Source: an uncultured Thermoguttaceae bacterium (GTDB taxonomy: Bacteria; Planctomycetota; Planctomycetia; Pirellulales; Thermoguttaceae). Taken from it: 33,570 bases of DNA. The position numbers and the translations under genes were made by a program. Shown in pieces: positions 15,125 to 22,804 of this stretch. The stretch covers positions 1 to 33,570 of the forward strand of contig CAKVCP010000010.1 of assembly GCA_934725735.1 (NCBI GenBank), given 5' to 3'. Each line of letters starts with the position of its first letter. Position 1 is the first letter of the stretch. Under the pieces are notes generated by a model, which was not told the origin of the DNA, ran no database searches, and was given only the letters and a program-made list of their open reading frames with translations.

Positions 15125-16114
15125 TTAAGAGCGAGACTCTGCGGCGTCGGTGAGAACAGCCGCCGGGATCGGCGCGCGTTCAAGGACAGAGGTAGCGAAA
15201 AGCTTCTCTGGGGATGGAGCGTCGACGTCTTCCTCAAGAAGCGCGACGATAGAGATTTTATGCTTGTCCGCAAAACGGATCGTTTCTTCGGGATCGATAA
15301 AAAGGGTTTTTTTCGCTTCAACAGCGAGTACGGAGGCTCCCGCTTCCGCCATCGTCTGGACGGTGCCTAAGCCGATCGTCGGGACGTCGAAGCGCATATC
15401 CTGCCCAGGTTTGGCGACTTTTACGACGACGAAGGCGCCGCTTTTGCAAAGCGTTCCGGCGCGTCTGATCGCCGCGTCGGTTCCTTCGATCGCCTCGACG
15501 GCGAGGACGGCTTGATTCTTAACGTCGACGCTTTGTCCGACGTCGAGTCTCCCCATCTCTCGCGCGAGCTTCCAACCGAAAAAAACGTCTTTCCATTGAG
15601 CGGCTGTAGGAACGCGTTTGGTGAGTAGTTGTCGACGCATGAGTAACTCCGGAGCAAACACAGTGCCGGGTAGAAGGGTGACGCCGCGCGCTTCGAAGGC
15701 GCGTATCGCCGTGAGGAGAAGCGTATCGTCTTTGCAATCCGCTTTACGGAATAGGAAATGGTTGGCAAAGCAACGAATCGTGTACCAATCGGGCGCCTGC
15801 CGCCATAAAAAACCTGGGTCATAGAGACGCACTTTGTGAATCTTTCCCGCCATTGTCGCGTAACTTACGTTATGGCGATTGAAAAATCGCGTCGCCCAAC
15901 CGAATTTTCCGAGCGCTTTCCACTGGAAGACGTCGCAAATATCCTCGAGTTCGGGATCCGCATGGTCAAGCGCGCCCAAGCAAACGACCTCGCGACCGGT
16001 CGCCTTAATCGCCTTCGCAAGAACGACGGGATACCGACCCCATCCGGCGATCAAGCCGACGCGCTTGATTGGGGAGAGGTCTTGGGGAAGGGGAAGAGGT
16101 TGAGCGTCTGCCAT
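15125..16114 (-). CDS. lpxI: LpxI, UDP-2,3-diacylglucosamine diphosphatase
   Basis: This 329-residue protein (DUF1009 family) hydrolyses UDP-2,3-diacylglucosamine to lipid X plus UMP, the step done by LpxH in enterobacteria, at the cytoplasmic face of the inner membrane. The N-terminal GLIAGWGRYPVVLA is at 20-33. The active-site region KPGQDMRFDVPTIGLGTVQ is at 235-253, with the conserved Asp residues 239 and 243, followed by EAGASVLAVEAKKTLFID. Length is slightly above the usual 270-290 because of an N-terminal extension of about 15 residues. It starts 15 nt after lpxD on the same strand, which fits lipid A synthesis. GAGAG precedes the ATG. Confidence 0.93.
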   Translation of the reverse strand: MADAQPLPLPQDLSPIKRVGLIAGWGRYPVVLAKAIKATGREVVCLGALDHADPELEDICDVFQWKALGKFGWATRFFNRHNVSYATMAGKIHKVRLYDPGFLWRQAPDWYTIRCFANHFLFRKADCKDDTLLLTAIRAFEARGVTLLPGTVFAPELLMRRQLLTKRVPTAAQWKDVFFGWKLAREMGRLDVGQSVDVKNQAVLAVEAIEGTDAAIRRAGTLCKSGAFVVVKVAKPGQDMRFDVPTIGLGTVQTMAEAGASVLAVEAKKTLFIDPEETIRFADKHKISIVALLEEDVDAPSPEKLFATSVLERAPIPAAVLTDAAESRS

Positions 16115-16129
16115 CGGTTCTCTCGCCCA

Positions 16130-17200
16130 TTATTTTTGGTCGTTCTGAGCCGCTTCGAGCGCGGCGAGACGCGCCTGAAGTTTCGCGATCTCTTTATTGA
16201 TGGAACGAACCTCTCTAAGCGTGTCCGGAAGTTTTGTCAGAGCCGCTTGCTTACGCATTTGTTCCATCTCGGGCGTCGCGGGAATTCCGACGATTCTCGC
16301 CTTTGTGGGGACGCTCGCCATGACGCCGGCCATCGCGCCGATCACGGCTCCGTCGCCGATCGCAATATGATCGCGAACGCCGACTCGACCCGCCATCACG
16401 ACGTAATCTCCCGTGACGACGCTTCCCGCAATACCGCAACTCGCGCAAATCATATTGCGCTTTCCCACCTTGCAGTTGTGCGCGAGCATGACGTGATTGT
16501 CGATTTTTGTTCCCTCGCCGACATAAGTCGCGTCGTACGCCCCGCGATCGACCGTCGCGCACGCGCCAAGCTCGACGTTGTCCTCCAGAACGACCGAACC
16601 GTATTGCGCGGCAAGAATATGCTCTCCCGAAGAGGAATCGTAACCAAAGCCGTAAGCTCCCAAGACGACGCCCGCGTGAAGAATGCAGTTTGCGCCGATG
16701 CGGCAATTTTCATAAACGACGGCGTTAGGATAAATCGTCGTTCCCTTGCCAACGACGACGCCCGGAAGAAGGACGACGCCGGGAAAGATTGTGACGTCGT
16801 CGGCGAGCGTCACGTTGTCGCTAACGACTGCGAAGGGGCCGACGGCGACGTTTTCCCCTAACGTTACGTTCTCCCCGATACAGGCTTGCGGCGAGATTTC
16901 TCTTTTCAAAAGTTCGCAAGAGGGGTGGAATAACCGCGCTAATTTATCAAAAGCCGCTTTAACGTTCTCGACGCGCAACTGAGCGATATTGTCGGGGATT
17001 TGAGCGGTTGTCGTTTTAGCGACGACGACGGCGCGAGCCTTTGTAGCGGTTGCCCAATCGAGTTTTTCCGGTTTTTCCGCAAAGGTGACGGAAACGTCGT
17101 CCGCCGTATGAAGGGGCGCGGTTTTTTCGATGAGAATATTGCTATCGCCGACGAGTTCCGCGTTGATGAGATCCGCGAGCTTTGAAAGAGTGAATTGCAT
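16130..17200 (-). CDS. lpxD: LpxD, UDP-3-O-acylglucosamine N-acyltransferase
   Basis: The 356-residue acyltransferase adds the second 3-hydroxyacyl chain from acyl-ACP to UDP-3-O-acyl-glucosamine in lipid A synthesis. Residues 1-100 form the uridine-binding domain (ending CELLKREISPQACIGENV). Residues about 105-300 are left-handed beta-helix hexapeptide repeats, and a C-terminal helix (MRKQAALTKLPDTL...LAALEAA) follows. Family marks are GAYGFGY at 181-187, ACATVDRGA at 213-221 and IDNHVMLAHN at 233-242 with the catalytic H241. It is followed by lpxI after 15 nt. The upstream rpsT terminator implies its own promoter in 17201-17290, which I could not place. Confidence 0.95.
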   Translation of the reverse strand: MQFTLSKLADLINAELVGDSNILIEKTAPLHTADDVSVTFAEKPEKLDWATATKARAVVVAKTTTAQIPDNIAQLRVENVKAAFDKLARLFHPSCELLKREISPQACIGENVTLGENVAVGPFAVVSDNVTLADDVTIFPGVVLLPGVVVGKGTTIYPNAVVYENCRIGANCILHAGVVLGAYGFGYDSSSGEHILAAQYGSVVLEDNVELGACATVDRGAYDATYVGEGTKIDNHVMLAHNCKVGKRNMICASCGIAGSVVTGDYVVMAGRVGVRDHIAIGDGAVIGAMAGVMASVPTKARIVGIPATPEMEQMRKQAALTKLPDTLREVRSINKEIAKLQARLAALEAAQNDQK

Positions 17201-17286
17201 GATAGTAACGTTTCTCTAGGGGGAAGAGCGCGTGTTTTGAGTGGAAATGAGAGCGAAGTTCGCGCAAGCGCGAGAGGGATGAACTT

Positions 17287-17351
17287 GAGAAAAGAAAAAG
17301 CCGCCACTCAACAGGCGCAAACCCCTGCTAAACGACGGCTACTCTTTTCTC
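17287..17351 (-). terminator. intrinsic terminator of rpsT
   Basis: On the - strand AGCCGTC and GGCGGCT form the outer stem with an inner CAGG/CCTG helix, followed by TTTTTCTTTTC. Flanking GAGAAAAG/CTTTTCTC can also pair and extend the stem. It lies about 90 nt after the rpsT stop. Confidence 0.75.
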
Positions 17352-17439
17352 GCCAGAAGCTAAACGCGCTAAAACCCGATAGGATCTCGCGCGTTTTGAT
17401 TACCACAGCGCGCAACGGCGAACACCAAAATGTCTAAGT

Positions 17440-17721
17440 TCAGGAATTAGCTTTCTGAGCCTTGATCTTGACAATGAGGCGAGCCAAACGGGACTTTTTG
17501 CGCGAGGTGTTATTCTTGTGCCAGAGTTTCTTGGCGGCGGCGCGGTCTAGGGCGCTGCAGACGCTACGATACTGCTGTTCGGCGGCGGGGATATCGCCGG
17601 CGCGAAGGAGTTTGAGAAGATTCTTAATACGGTTGCGGACGACCGAGCGCGCGGCGCGGTTGCGTTCGCGAAGGACAACATTCTGTCGAAGACGTTTTTT
17701 AGCGCTTTTAATATTTGGCAT
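17440..17721 (-). CDS. rpsT: 30S ribosomal protein S20 (bS20)
   Basis: This 93-residue basic protein is bS20, a primary 16S rRNA binder in the body of the small subunit. The N-terminus MPNIKSAKKRLRQNVVLRERNRAARS is diagnostic, followed by three long helices (VVRNRIKNLLKLLRAGD; ALDRAAAKKLWHKNNTSRKKSRLARLI). Length is standard (85-95). It is a single-gene unit: a terminator lies behind it and a 317-nt leader/intergenic region in front contains a strong hairpin at 17851-17906. E. coli S20 is autoregulated at translation; whether this leader does so is inference. Confidence 0.97.
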   Translation of the reverse strand: MPNIKSAKKRLRQNVVLRERNRAARSVVRNRIKNLLKLLRAGDIPAAEQQYRSVCSALDRAAAKKLWHKNNTSRKKSRLARLIVKIKAQKANS

Positions 17722-18038
17722 GGTTATCGAAGTACAAAATAAGTGAACAACGAATTAGGTGAAACGAAATCGTTGAGCGGCGTTTCGTCGAAGGATGGGT
17801 TAGATCGAACGTAACGCCGGACGCGCCTTGTCGGCACGACCTCGTTTAGACGCGTCGCTTCGTTCAGACTCTACGCGAGAGTGAAATTCTTGCTTAAGGC
17901 GACGCGACAACCGCCTGGGCTTTCAACGCCTCCCCTCTATTTTAACTTAATAGTCGGCAAGACGACGTAACAACCCCGCGCGGAACCTTCCTCGGTGAGA
18001 GCGAACCGATCCCGAAAGCTCCACGCAAAATTTTGATT
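17722..18038. other. intergenic region upstream of rpsT with a structured element
   Basis: No coding frame is supported. The main feature is a hairpin at 17851-17906: CGCGTCGC (17851-17858) pairs with GCGACGCG (17899-17906) and ACTCT/AGAGT (17868-17872, 17878-17882) forms an inner stem. No clear promoter pair could be chosen; TTGTTA with an A/T-rich box near 17940-17970 on the - strand is possible but weak. Confidence 0.5.
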
Positions 18039-19388
18039 CTATTTATTATTACTCTTTTGTGCGATTTTGTCCAGTAGGTCTCCGACGTCTTTGTAAGAAA
18101 AATCTATCGCCGCGAGCTGATTCGCTAGTTTACTCGCCTTCGCAATGTCGTTTAAAGCGAAAGCAAGGCGCGCGCCAAGGTAGAGCGCCTTTTTCATATC
18201 CTCGCTCTGCTCGTTCAATTTGCCGAGCGCCTGGTCGTAGTGAAGGCTCGCAAGAGGATACTGCTTAATCTGCTGGAAGCACTGACCAAGCGCGAGAAGA
18301 CACTGGCCCGCGATTCCTTCGTCCACCTTCGCCTTTTGCAACTCGCCGATCGCTTCCTTATACTTTCCGTGACGCAGCAAGAAAGAGCCCATTTCCCAAT
18401 GGAGAGGAGCTTCGTTCGGGGATTTCTTCAAACGGTACTGAAGATACTCGAACGTTTTTTGCGCGTGGAGATTTTTCTGTTCGACGCATTTCGCTTTGAG
18501 AGCGTCCGTCGGATTCTTTTTGTATTGCTCCGCGAACTTGTTGAACTCGGCGGACGCGCGAGCGCGTTGCACTTCCAAGAGTTTGGGGAAGAAGTAATCG
18601 TCGTCGGGGAAGACGCTCAACGCGCGTTTGCAGGCGTCTTCCGTTTTACGATAGTTCCCCTTTTGGAAGAAATGCTCCGTCAGATCTAGGAACGCGTCGC
18701 GGTCTTGCGGGTTCTTTCGCAGACGTTTTTCGCATTGATCTTCGACCGAAACCTTTTCCTTTTCTTCGTCGCGCTCGTCTTCCTTCGCGCCGCGCGGCGC
18801 CTCCTGAACGCGGTTGATCGTTCTCTCCATCATGAGGTCGCTGATCTTCTTACCAGCTTCGACGTCGTCTGGTTTGGCTTTCAGAACGCGTTCCCAACAG
18901 AGGATCGCGTTTTCATAATTTTTGCGTTCGCCCAGCTCAATGGCGGCGGTGCGGTTGATTTCAACGTCTTCCGGCGCGCTTTCCACCGCGTGTTTTAGAT
19001 AAGCGAGTCCCGCGTCGTCAAAGCCGCTGTCGAGGCATGCGAGCCCCATGGAGACGTAAGCGTACGCGTCCCACGGATTGCGCTTGAGTTTTTCAACGCC
19101 GTCCTTCATCGCCGTAGCAAGGTCTTTCGGTTTTCCGATAGGAGCGGAGCGCGCGGCCTTCTTGAGGAAGCCGAAGGAGGACTTTTTCTTTTGATTGCCG
19201 TACTTAACGCGCAAATTCGCGATAAACGAATTCATGTAGAGAATATTGGAGGGATCGCCGACGACGCACTGCGCGAACATTTCGGTCGCGTAGTCGTAAT
19301 CGCCGATCTGCATCTTCTGGTTGCCGTACTCAAAACATTTTTGTAGTCTAGCGCGAATTGCGGGCGTGACGACGGATTGGGGCTGCAT
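18039..19388 (-). CDS. tetratricopeptide-repeat protein
   Basis: The 449-residue protein has no signal peptide or membrane helix and is built of TPR-like helix pairs, for example AYAYVSMGLACLDSGFDDAG, YENAILCWERVLKAKPDD, GNYRKTEDACKRALSVFPDD and YPLASLHYDQALGKL. A charged linker rich in Glu/Lys/Arg (about residues 195-225) splits it into two solenoid halves. TPRs bind other proteins; no enzymatic motif is seen. The frame can be opened from 19433, but GGAGG a few bases before the ATG at 19388 and the good promoter at 19461-19489 support the shorter start. It is the only gene between its promoter and the rpsT upstream region. Its role is unknown. Confidence 0.85.
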   Translation of the reverse strand: MQPQSVVTPAIRARLQKCFEYGNQKMQIGDYDYATEMFAQCVVGDPSNILYMNSFIANLRVKYGNQKKKSSFGFLKKAARSAPIGKPKDLATAMKDGVEKLKRNPWDAYAYVSMGLACLDSGFDDAGLAYLKHAVESAPEDVEINRTAAIELGERKNYENAILCWERVLKAKPDDVEAGKKISDLMMERTINRVQEAPRGAKEDERDEEKEKVSVEDQCEKRLRKNPQDRDAFLDLTEHFFQKGNYRKTEDACKRALSVFPDDDYFFPKLLEVQRARASAEFNKFAEQYKKNPTDALKAKCVEQKNLHAQKTFEYLQYRLKKSPNEAPLHWEMGSFLLRHGKYKEAIGELQKAKVDEGIAGQCLLALGQCFQQIKQYPLASLHYDQALGKLNEQSEDMKKALYLGARLAFALNDIAKASKLANQLAAIDFSYKDVGDLLDKIAQKSNNK

Positions 19389-19460
19389 AACGATCCTCCG
19401 AACAATAACAAGCAAGCGTCGCGCGGTTCCCAACCTAGAGACGCGACACTCCTTCTCCCT

Positions 19461-19489
19461 ATTATAGTTCCCTTAACGCGCCCTATCAA
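19461..19489 (-). promoter_or_regulatory. strong sigma70-like promoter for the TPR gene
   Basis: On the - strand TTGATA (19484-19489), a 17-nt spacer and a perfect TATAAT (19461-19466) predict a start near 19454, 66 nt before the ATG at 19388. Confidence 0.75.
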
Positions 19490-19532
19490 CAAGAAACCCC
19501 CGTTAATTTGGAAACTTTTCTTTATCCTCTCA

Positions 19533-19564
19533 TAAAAAAAGGATCCGACCTATAGCCGGATCCT
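19533..19564 (-). terminator. intrinsic terminator of the LolA-like lipoprotein gene
   Basis: On the - strand AGGATCCGG and CGGATCCT form a stem of at least 7 perfect G/C-rich pairs with a short loop, followed by seven T. Confidence 0.85.
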
Positions 19565-19647
19565 AACTCAACGGTCGTCACCCCGTCGCGAGTAATTCAG
19601 TTTACTTTAAGACCTCCCAAGTTGAGGTCGATTGAAACGTCGGAAAC

Positions 19648-21510
19648 TTAGAAGTCGGGCAAGTCGGGGAAATCGTCCGGAACCGACGGCTCTTCTTCCG
19701 CATCGAGCGCTTCCGGATCGACGCCGCCCCATTCGTCGAGGCGCGAGTCTGCGCTTGCCGAGGGCGTGACGGAGCCTGGCGAAATCGAGTAAGGAATCGC
19801 GGCCTCCCCCTGCGCGGCGGCGTTGGGCGTAAAGCTTGGATTGAGCGCGGCGGATTGCGCCGGAGGGGCGAGATTCGACGCTGCGCTTGGATTCAACGTC
19901 GACGCCTGTCCTTGCGCGGCAAGATTCGACGCGATTCCTTGATTCTGGAGCGTCGCGGCGTTTTGACTTGACGCTAGCGTTCCGTCTTGAGCGACGAGAT
20001 TCGGCGCGGCGTTTTGCCCCGCGATCGATCCTTGTTCCTGCGCGGTAAAGTTGGACGTAAGACCCTGGTTAGGGAGCGCTGCGGCGCTTGGATTTAATGT
20101 CGACGCGAGTCCTTGATCTTGCGTCGACGCGATCATCCCTTGGTTGGCGAGGTTTGGAGCGGCGTTCGGCGTCGTCGCCGCAAACTGACCTTGACCGTTC
20201 GGGAGCGAGCCCGCGTTTTGCGTGGGATTAGCGTTCAACGCCGTTCCGTTTTGACGCGCCAAGAGGCTCTGAGCGAAGGCTGAATCTGACGCGGGGAGAA
20301 CTTCCGGCTGTCCGTTAGGGGGCAAAACGAGTTGCGGGGGCGCGTATTGTCGCGACGTCATTGCGATTCGCGTCTCCGGTCGCGCGGCGGTCGACTGCGT
20401 CGAACTCTGAGCGACGGCGTTAGGGAAGGGGACGATTCCCGCGTTTTCCGCGATCTCTTTTTCACCCGACGCGGGGGCCGCCGCGTCAAGCGCGAATTGG
20501 GCGCCGTCGTTCTGGTTCAGTTCTTCGGAACGCACCGGCGCGTAGTTCGACGCGGAAGCGTTGGCGGCGGCTTCCGTTTGAGGCGACGCCGGTTCTTCTT
20601 TGGCTTGCGCGGCGTTCTGCTTTTTTTCGCCCAGATCGACGTGTTTGGCGTTGAGATCGGTCGGGAGTTGGAAGACTGTCGATTCGATTTTCGAAGAATC
20701 GTTGAGGACGGGCGTTCCCAGATCGATGAGCAAGACGTCGCCGGTGCGCAGGCAACGAATCGACGCTTTTTTCGGCATGACGACGCCTGCGGATTCGATC
20801 AGCTGCGGTTCCGTCACGAGCACGGAGATGAACGTTTCCCCCTGCGGGTTCTGGACGTCTTGACGCGTGATCGCCGCCGTCCCCGATTCGACGTAAATTC
20901 GCTTCTTGTAGACGCCTTCCTGACGTTTGCAATTGACGGTAAGAAGGATTGAACCGTCGCTTTGTTTTTTCGGTTCGTCGGCGAGATCTTCTTCTTTGAT
21001 CTCCACGATTCCTAACGCTTCGGGGAACCACGTTGGATCGACGGGGATGACTTCCGCGAGGGGCGTCTGAGAATATTCTTCAATTTTGCAACTATAGAGG
21101 CTGTCGGAATCCTGCATCGAATTCCAATACCAGAACTTCTCGCCGTCGCACCCGCAGTCGACGACGCGTCCCAAGAGTCCCGTGGTTCCGACAAGCCTAA
21201 ACTTGCTCGGACGTTCGTACAAGAGCCGACAATTCGCCCAACCGGGTTGGTTTTGGACGCCGATTGAGGCGTTGGTAGCGTAAATAGATTTGATTTTAGA
21301 ACCGTTGTCGTTAATTGCTTCCAAGAGTTCGCTCGTCGTTGGATTTTCACCGACAACCTTGGGGAGCGAGACTTTTTTGGTCGTCTGGCAACCGAAGAGC
21401 AGGAGCGTCGCGAAGCAAAGGCAAGTAAGCGCGTAGCGCGCGTTGAGCGCAAAACTTCCTTCATGAGACGTTTTACGGCTTTGCGACGAATTTAGTGCGA
21501 GCGTTGACAT
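19648..21510 (-). CDS. LolA/DUF4292-like outer-membrane lipoprotein with a repetitive Asn/Ala/Gln-rich tail
   Basis: The 620-residue protein has a lipobox LLFGC (C41) after a hydrophobic helix, with an unusually long N-region of about 25 residues. Residues about 55-300 look like a LolA/LppM/DUF4292-type half-barrel: SELLEAINDNGSKIKSIYAT, RLLYERPSKFRLVGTTGLLG, DCGCDGEKFWYWN, ITRQDVQNPQGETFISV. From about 300 the chain is low-complexity, and between about 425 and 575 it has degenerate repeats of LNPSAA and NQG(L/I)(T/A)SN type. The end is acidic (DAEEEPSVPDDFPDLPDF). It presumably sits in the outer membrane handling lipid or lipoprotein (inference). No clear Shine-Dalgarno precedes the ATG at 21510, so the start is less certain than the frame. 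Confidence 0.78.
   Translation of the reverse strand: MSTLALNSSQSRKTSHEGSFALNARYALTCLCFATLLLFGCQTTKKVSLPKVVGENPTTSELLEAINDNGSKIKSIYATNASIGVQNQPGWANCRLLYERPSKFRLVGTTGLLGRVVDCGCDGEKFWYWNSMQDSDSLYSCKIEEYSQTPLAEVIPVDPTWFPEALGIVEIKEEDLADEPKKQSDGSILLTVNCKRQEGVYKKRIYVESGTAAITRQDVQNPQGETFISVLVTEPQLIESAGVVMPKKASIRCLRTGDVLLIDLGTPVLNDSSKIESTVFQLPTDLNAKHVDLGEKKQNAAQAKEEPASPQTEAAANASASNYAPVRSEELNQNDGAQFALDAAAPASGEKEIAENAGIVPFPNAVAQSSTQSTAARPETRIAMTSRQYAPPQLVLPPNGQPEVLPASDSAFAQSLLARQNGTALNANPTQNAGSLPNGQGQFAATTPNAAPNLANQGMIASTQDQGLASTLNPSAAALPNQGLTSNFTAQEQGSIAGQNAAPNLVAQDGTLASSQNAATLQNQGIASNLAAQGQASTLNPSAASNLAPPAQSAALNPSFTPNAAAQGEAAIPYSISPGSVTPSASADSRLDEWGGVDPEALDAEEEPSVPDDFPDLPDF
19800..20235 (-). repeat. 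degenerate coding repeats in the lipoprotein tail
   Basis: The tail repeats Asn/Ala/Gln/Ser units such as STLNPSAA (two copies), NAAPNL (two copies) and NQGL/NQGI followed by TSN or ASN. Nucleotide copies have drifted at third positions, so the repeat is kept at the protein level rather than freshly duplicated. Confidence 0.65.
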
Positions 21511-21712
21511 GTTGGCTTTTCAAGTTCTAACGGCGCCGCGCGCGTTCCATCCTGGAGTGCGAAACGGCTGATCGATATTATGCGTCGTCGTAACGACAGA
21601 CGCCTTCCATGGCGAAATACTTCGAGACCGCCGGTACCTCGAGTGGCATCGTAACCTATTGGTCGACGCGCGACAAGCTCAATATTTTTAAAAAGCGGAG
21701 GCGTTTCGCGGA

Positions 21713-22330
21713 TTATTCTTCAAGCGCGGCAAGATCGTTGGGACAGGGCGTTTCGAAAGGGGACGAGAGTCGAACGTTTTCCGGGTTGTCCAGAATATCG
21801 ACGAGTCTTTTCTGAACGTCGTCCATTTCCTCTTGAGTCATGCGAACGACGGGGACGGCGTAACATGCGTCGTTTCGGGACGAATAGACGAAGATCGAGT
21901 CTTGTCGCGCGTTTTCCGAGGAACGCTTTTGCTGAGCGAGGGCGTTTTCAAATTCAAAACGAAATACGCGGCGTCGTACGAGAAGAAGGGCGAGAGCGTA
22001 GAGGAGGCGTTTTTCTTCCGGTTTGAAGAGGAGTTCTTCGAAAAGGGAGACGAGCGCGTCGTTGGGGGAGCGCGTTTTTTTACGGTCGTCCATCGATCGA
22101 GGGGAAGGAACGCGAGACGACCACCACGCGAGGGTTGATTCTGGACGCTGGAATCCCTTCCACGCCTTGACGCACATATCTTTGCGCGCGAGTTCCCCCT
22201 GGTCATAAAATAAGATTGAGTAGAATTTTTCGCCGGGGGAAAAGGGACGCCCTGTTTCGGAACACGATTTGGACGCTTTTGGCGGGCCGCAGGGGGGAAT
22301 AACCGAGAGCTCAAAGACGTTAGAATTCAT
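21713..22330 (-). CDS. conserved planctomycete-type protein of unknown function
   Basis: This 205-residue soluble protein is not one I can name by function, but its pattern recalls a small protein common in planctomycete genomes. The N-terminal part has CSETGRPFSPGEKFYSILFY (23-42) and MCVKAWKGF (52-60), ending WWSSRVPSP; the central helical part has NDALVSLFEELLFKPEEKRL and YALALLLVRRRVFRFE. The first part with C14, C23 and C53 might bind a metal (inference). No signal peptide is seen. GAGGAG precedes the ATG at 22330. It lies 202 nt upstream of the LolA-like lipoprotein on the same strand and could share a transcript. Real gene: high confidence; function: none assigned. Confidence 0.75.
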   Translation of the reverse strand: MNSNVFELSVIPPCGPPKASKSCSETGRPFSPGEKFYSILFYDQGELARKDMCVKAWKGFQRPESTLAWWSSRVPSPRSMDDRKKTRSPNDALVSLFEELLFKPEEKRLLYALALLLVRRRVFRFEFENALAQQKRSSENARQDSIFVYSSRNDACYAVPVVRMTQEEMDDVQKRLVDILDNPENVRLSSPFETPCPNDLAALEE

Positions 22331-22460
22331 AGCGACTCCTCAGAGGACGATGATGAAAAAGCGCTGGATGAACGTAACCTTTTCCGATCCAAAAAACAAC
22401 CTCAAATCTTAGCGACTGAACTTTGACGGAGTTTTTTAGAAAAGGAGTGAAAAAATCCTC

Positions 22461-22488
22461 TTGTCGACGCCGTAAGAGCTGATAGAAT
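22461..22488 (+). promoter_or_regulatory. promoter for tRNA-Leu
   Basis: TTGTCG (22461-22466), a 16-nt spacer and TAGAAT (22483-22488) predict a start near 22495, about 24 nt before the mature tRNA 5' end. Confidence 0.6.
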
Positions 22489-22518
22489 AAGGAGCGTAAC
22501 GGGTAACCGTTCAAAGAA

Positions 22519-22602
22519 GCCGGACTGGCGGAATTGGCAGACGCGATGGATTCAAAATCCATTGCCCGCAAGGGCGTCTCGGTTCGAGTCCGAGGTTCGG
22601 TA
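22519..22602 (+). tRNA. tRNA-Leu (anticodon CAA)
   Basis: An 84-nt class II tRNA can be folded by eye. The acceptor stem GCCGGAC pairs with GTTCGGT (two G-U pairs). The D-stem is GCG/CGC, and the anticodon stem ATGGA/TCCAT encloses the loop TTCAAAA (CAA at 34-36). A long variable arm (TGCCCGCAAGGGCG region) and the T-stem CTCGG/CCGAG with TTCGAGT follow. The discriminator is A, as expected for leucine. CCA is not encoded (CTA follows). A terminator sits directly behind it. Confidence 0.96.
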
Positions 22603-22604
22603 CT

Positions 22605-22638
22605 AAAGCCTGACGAGAAGATCGTCGGGCTTTTTTTT
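22605..22638 (+). terminator. intrinsic terminator after tRNA-Leu
   Basis: AAGCCTGACGA and TCGTCGGGCTT pair over 11 bp with one T-G wobble and a GAAGA loop, followed by eight T. Confidence 0.92.
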
Positions 22639-22671
22639 ATGATTGGGGCGTCACAAAGAGCGAAAAGCGGA

Positions 22672-22677
22672 TATAAT
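22672..22677 (+). promoter_or_regulatory. possible -10 box for the dapA operon
   Basis: A perfect TATAAT lies at 22672-22677 between the tRNA terminator and dapA; the -35 at 16-nt spacing (GTCACA) is only partial. The leader to the ATG would be about 120 nt. Confidence 0.35.
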
Positions 22678-22804
22678 AAACTGCCGAGAATATAGCGCCG
22701 CCGAGCGCGCGTTGAAGCGCGCTGTTTAGAGAAAATGCGAGTGCGCAACCGCGAGAGGCTAGGCGTCGCGTTTGCGTCACGTTTATTATATTAGGGAGAA
22801 ATAG

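Noticed and set aside
15836..16861. A 341-codon open frame on the + strand across lpxI and lpxD
   Set aside because: It spans the junction of two well-identified genes on the other strand and is rich in His/Asp/Arg with no recognisable fold.
19800..20235. CRISPR-like or tandem DNA repeat array
   Set aside because: The repeats are coding, in frame, irregular in length and have no constant direct repeats or spacers.
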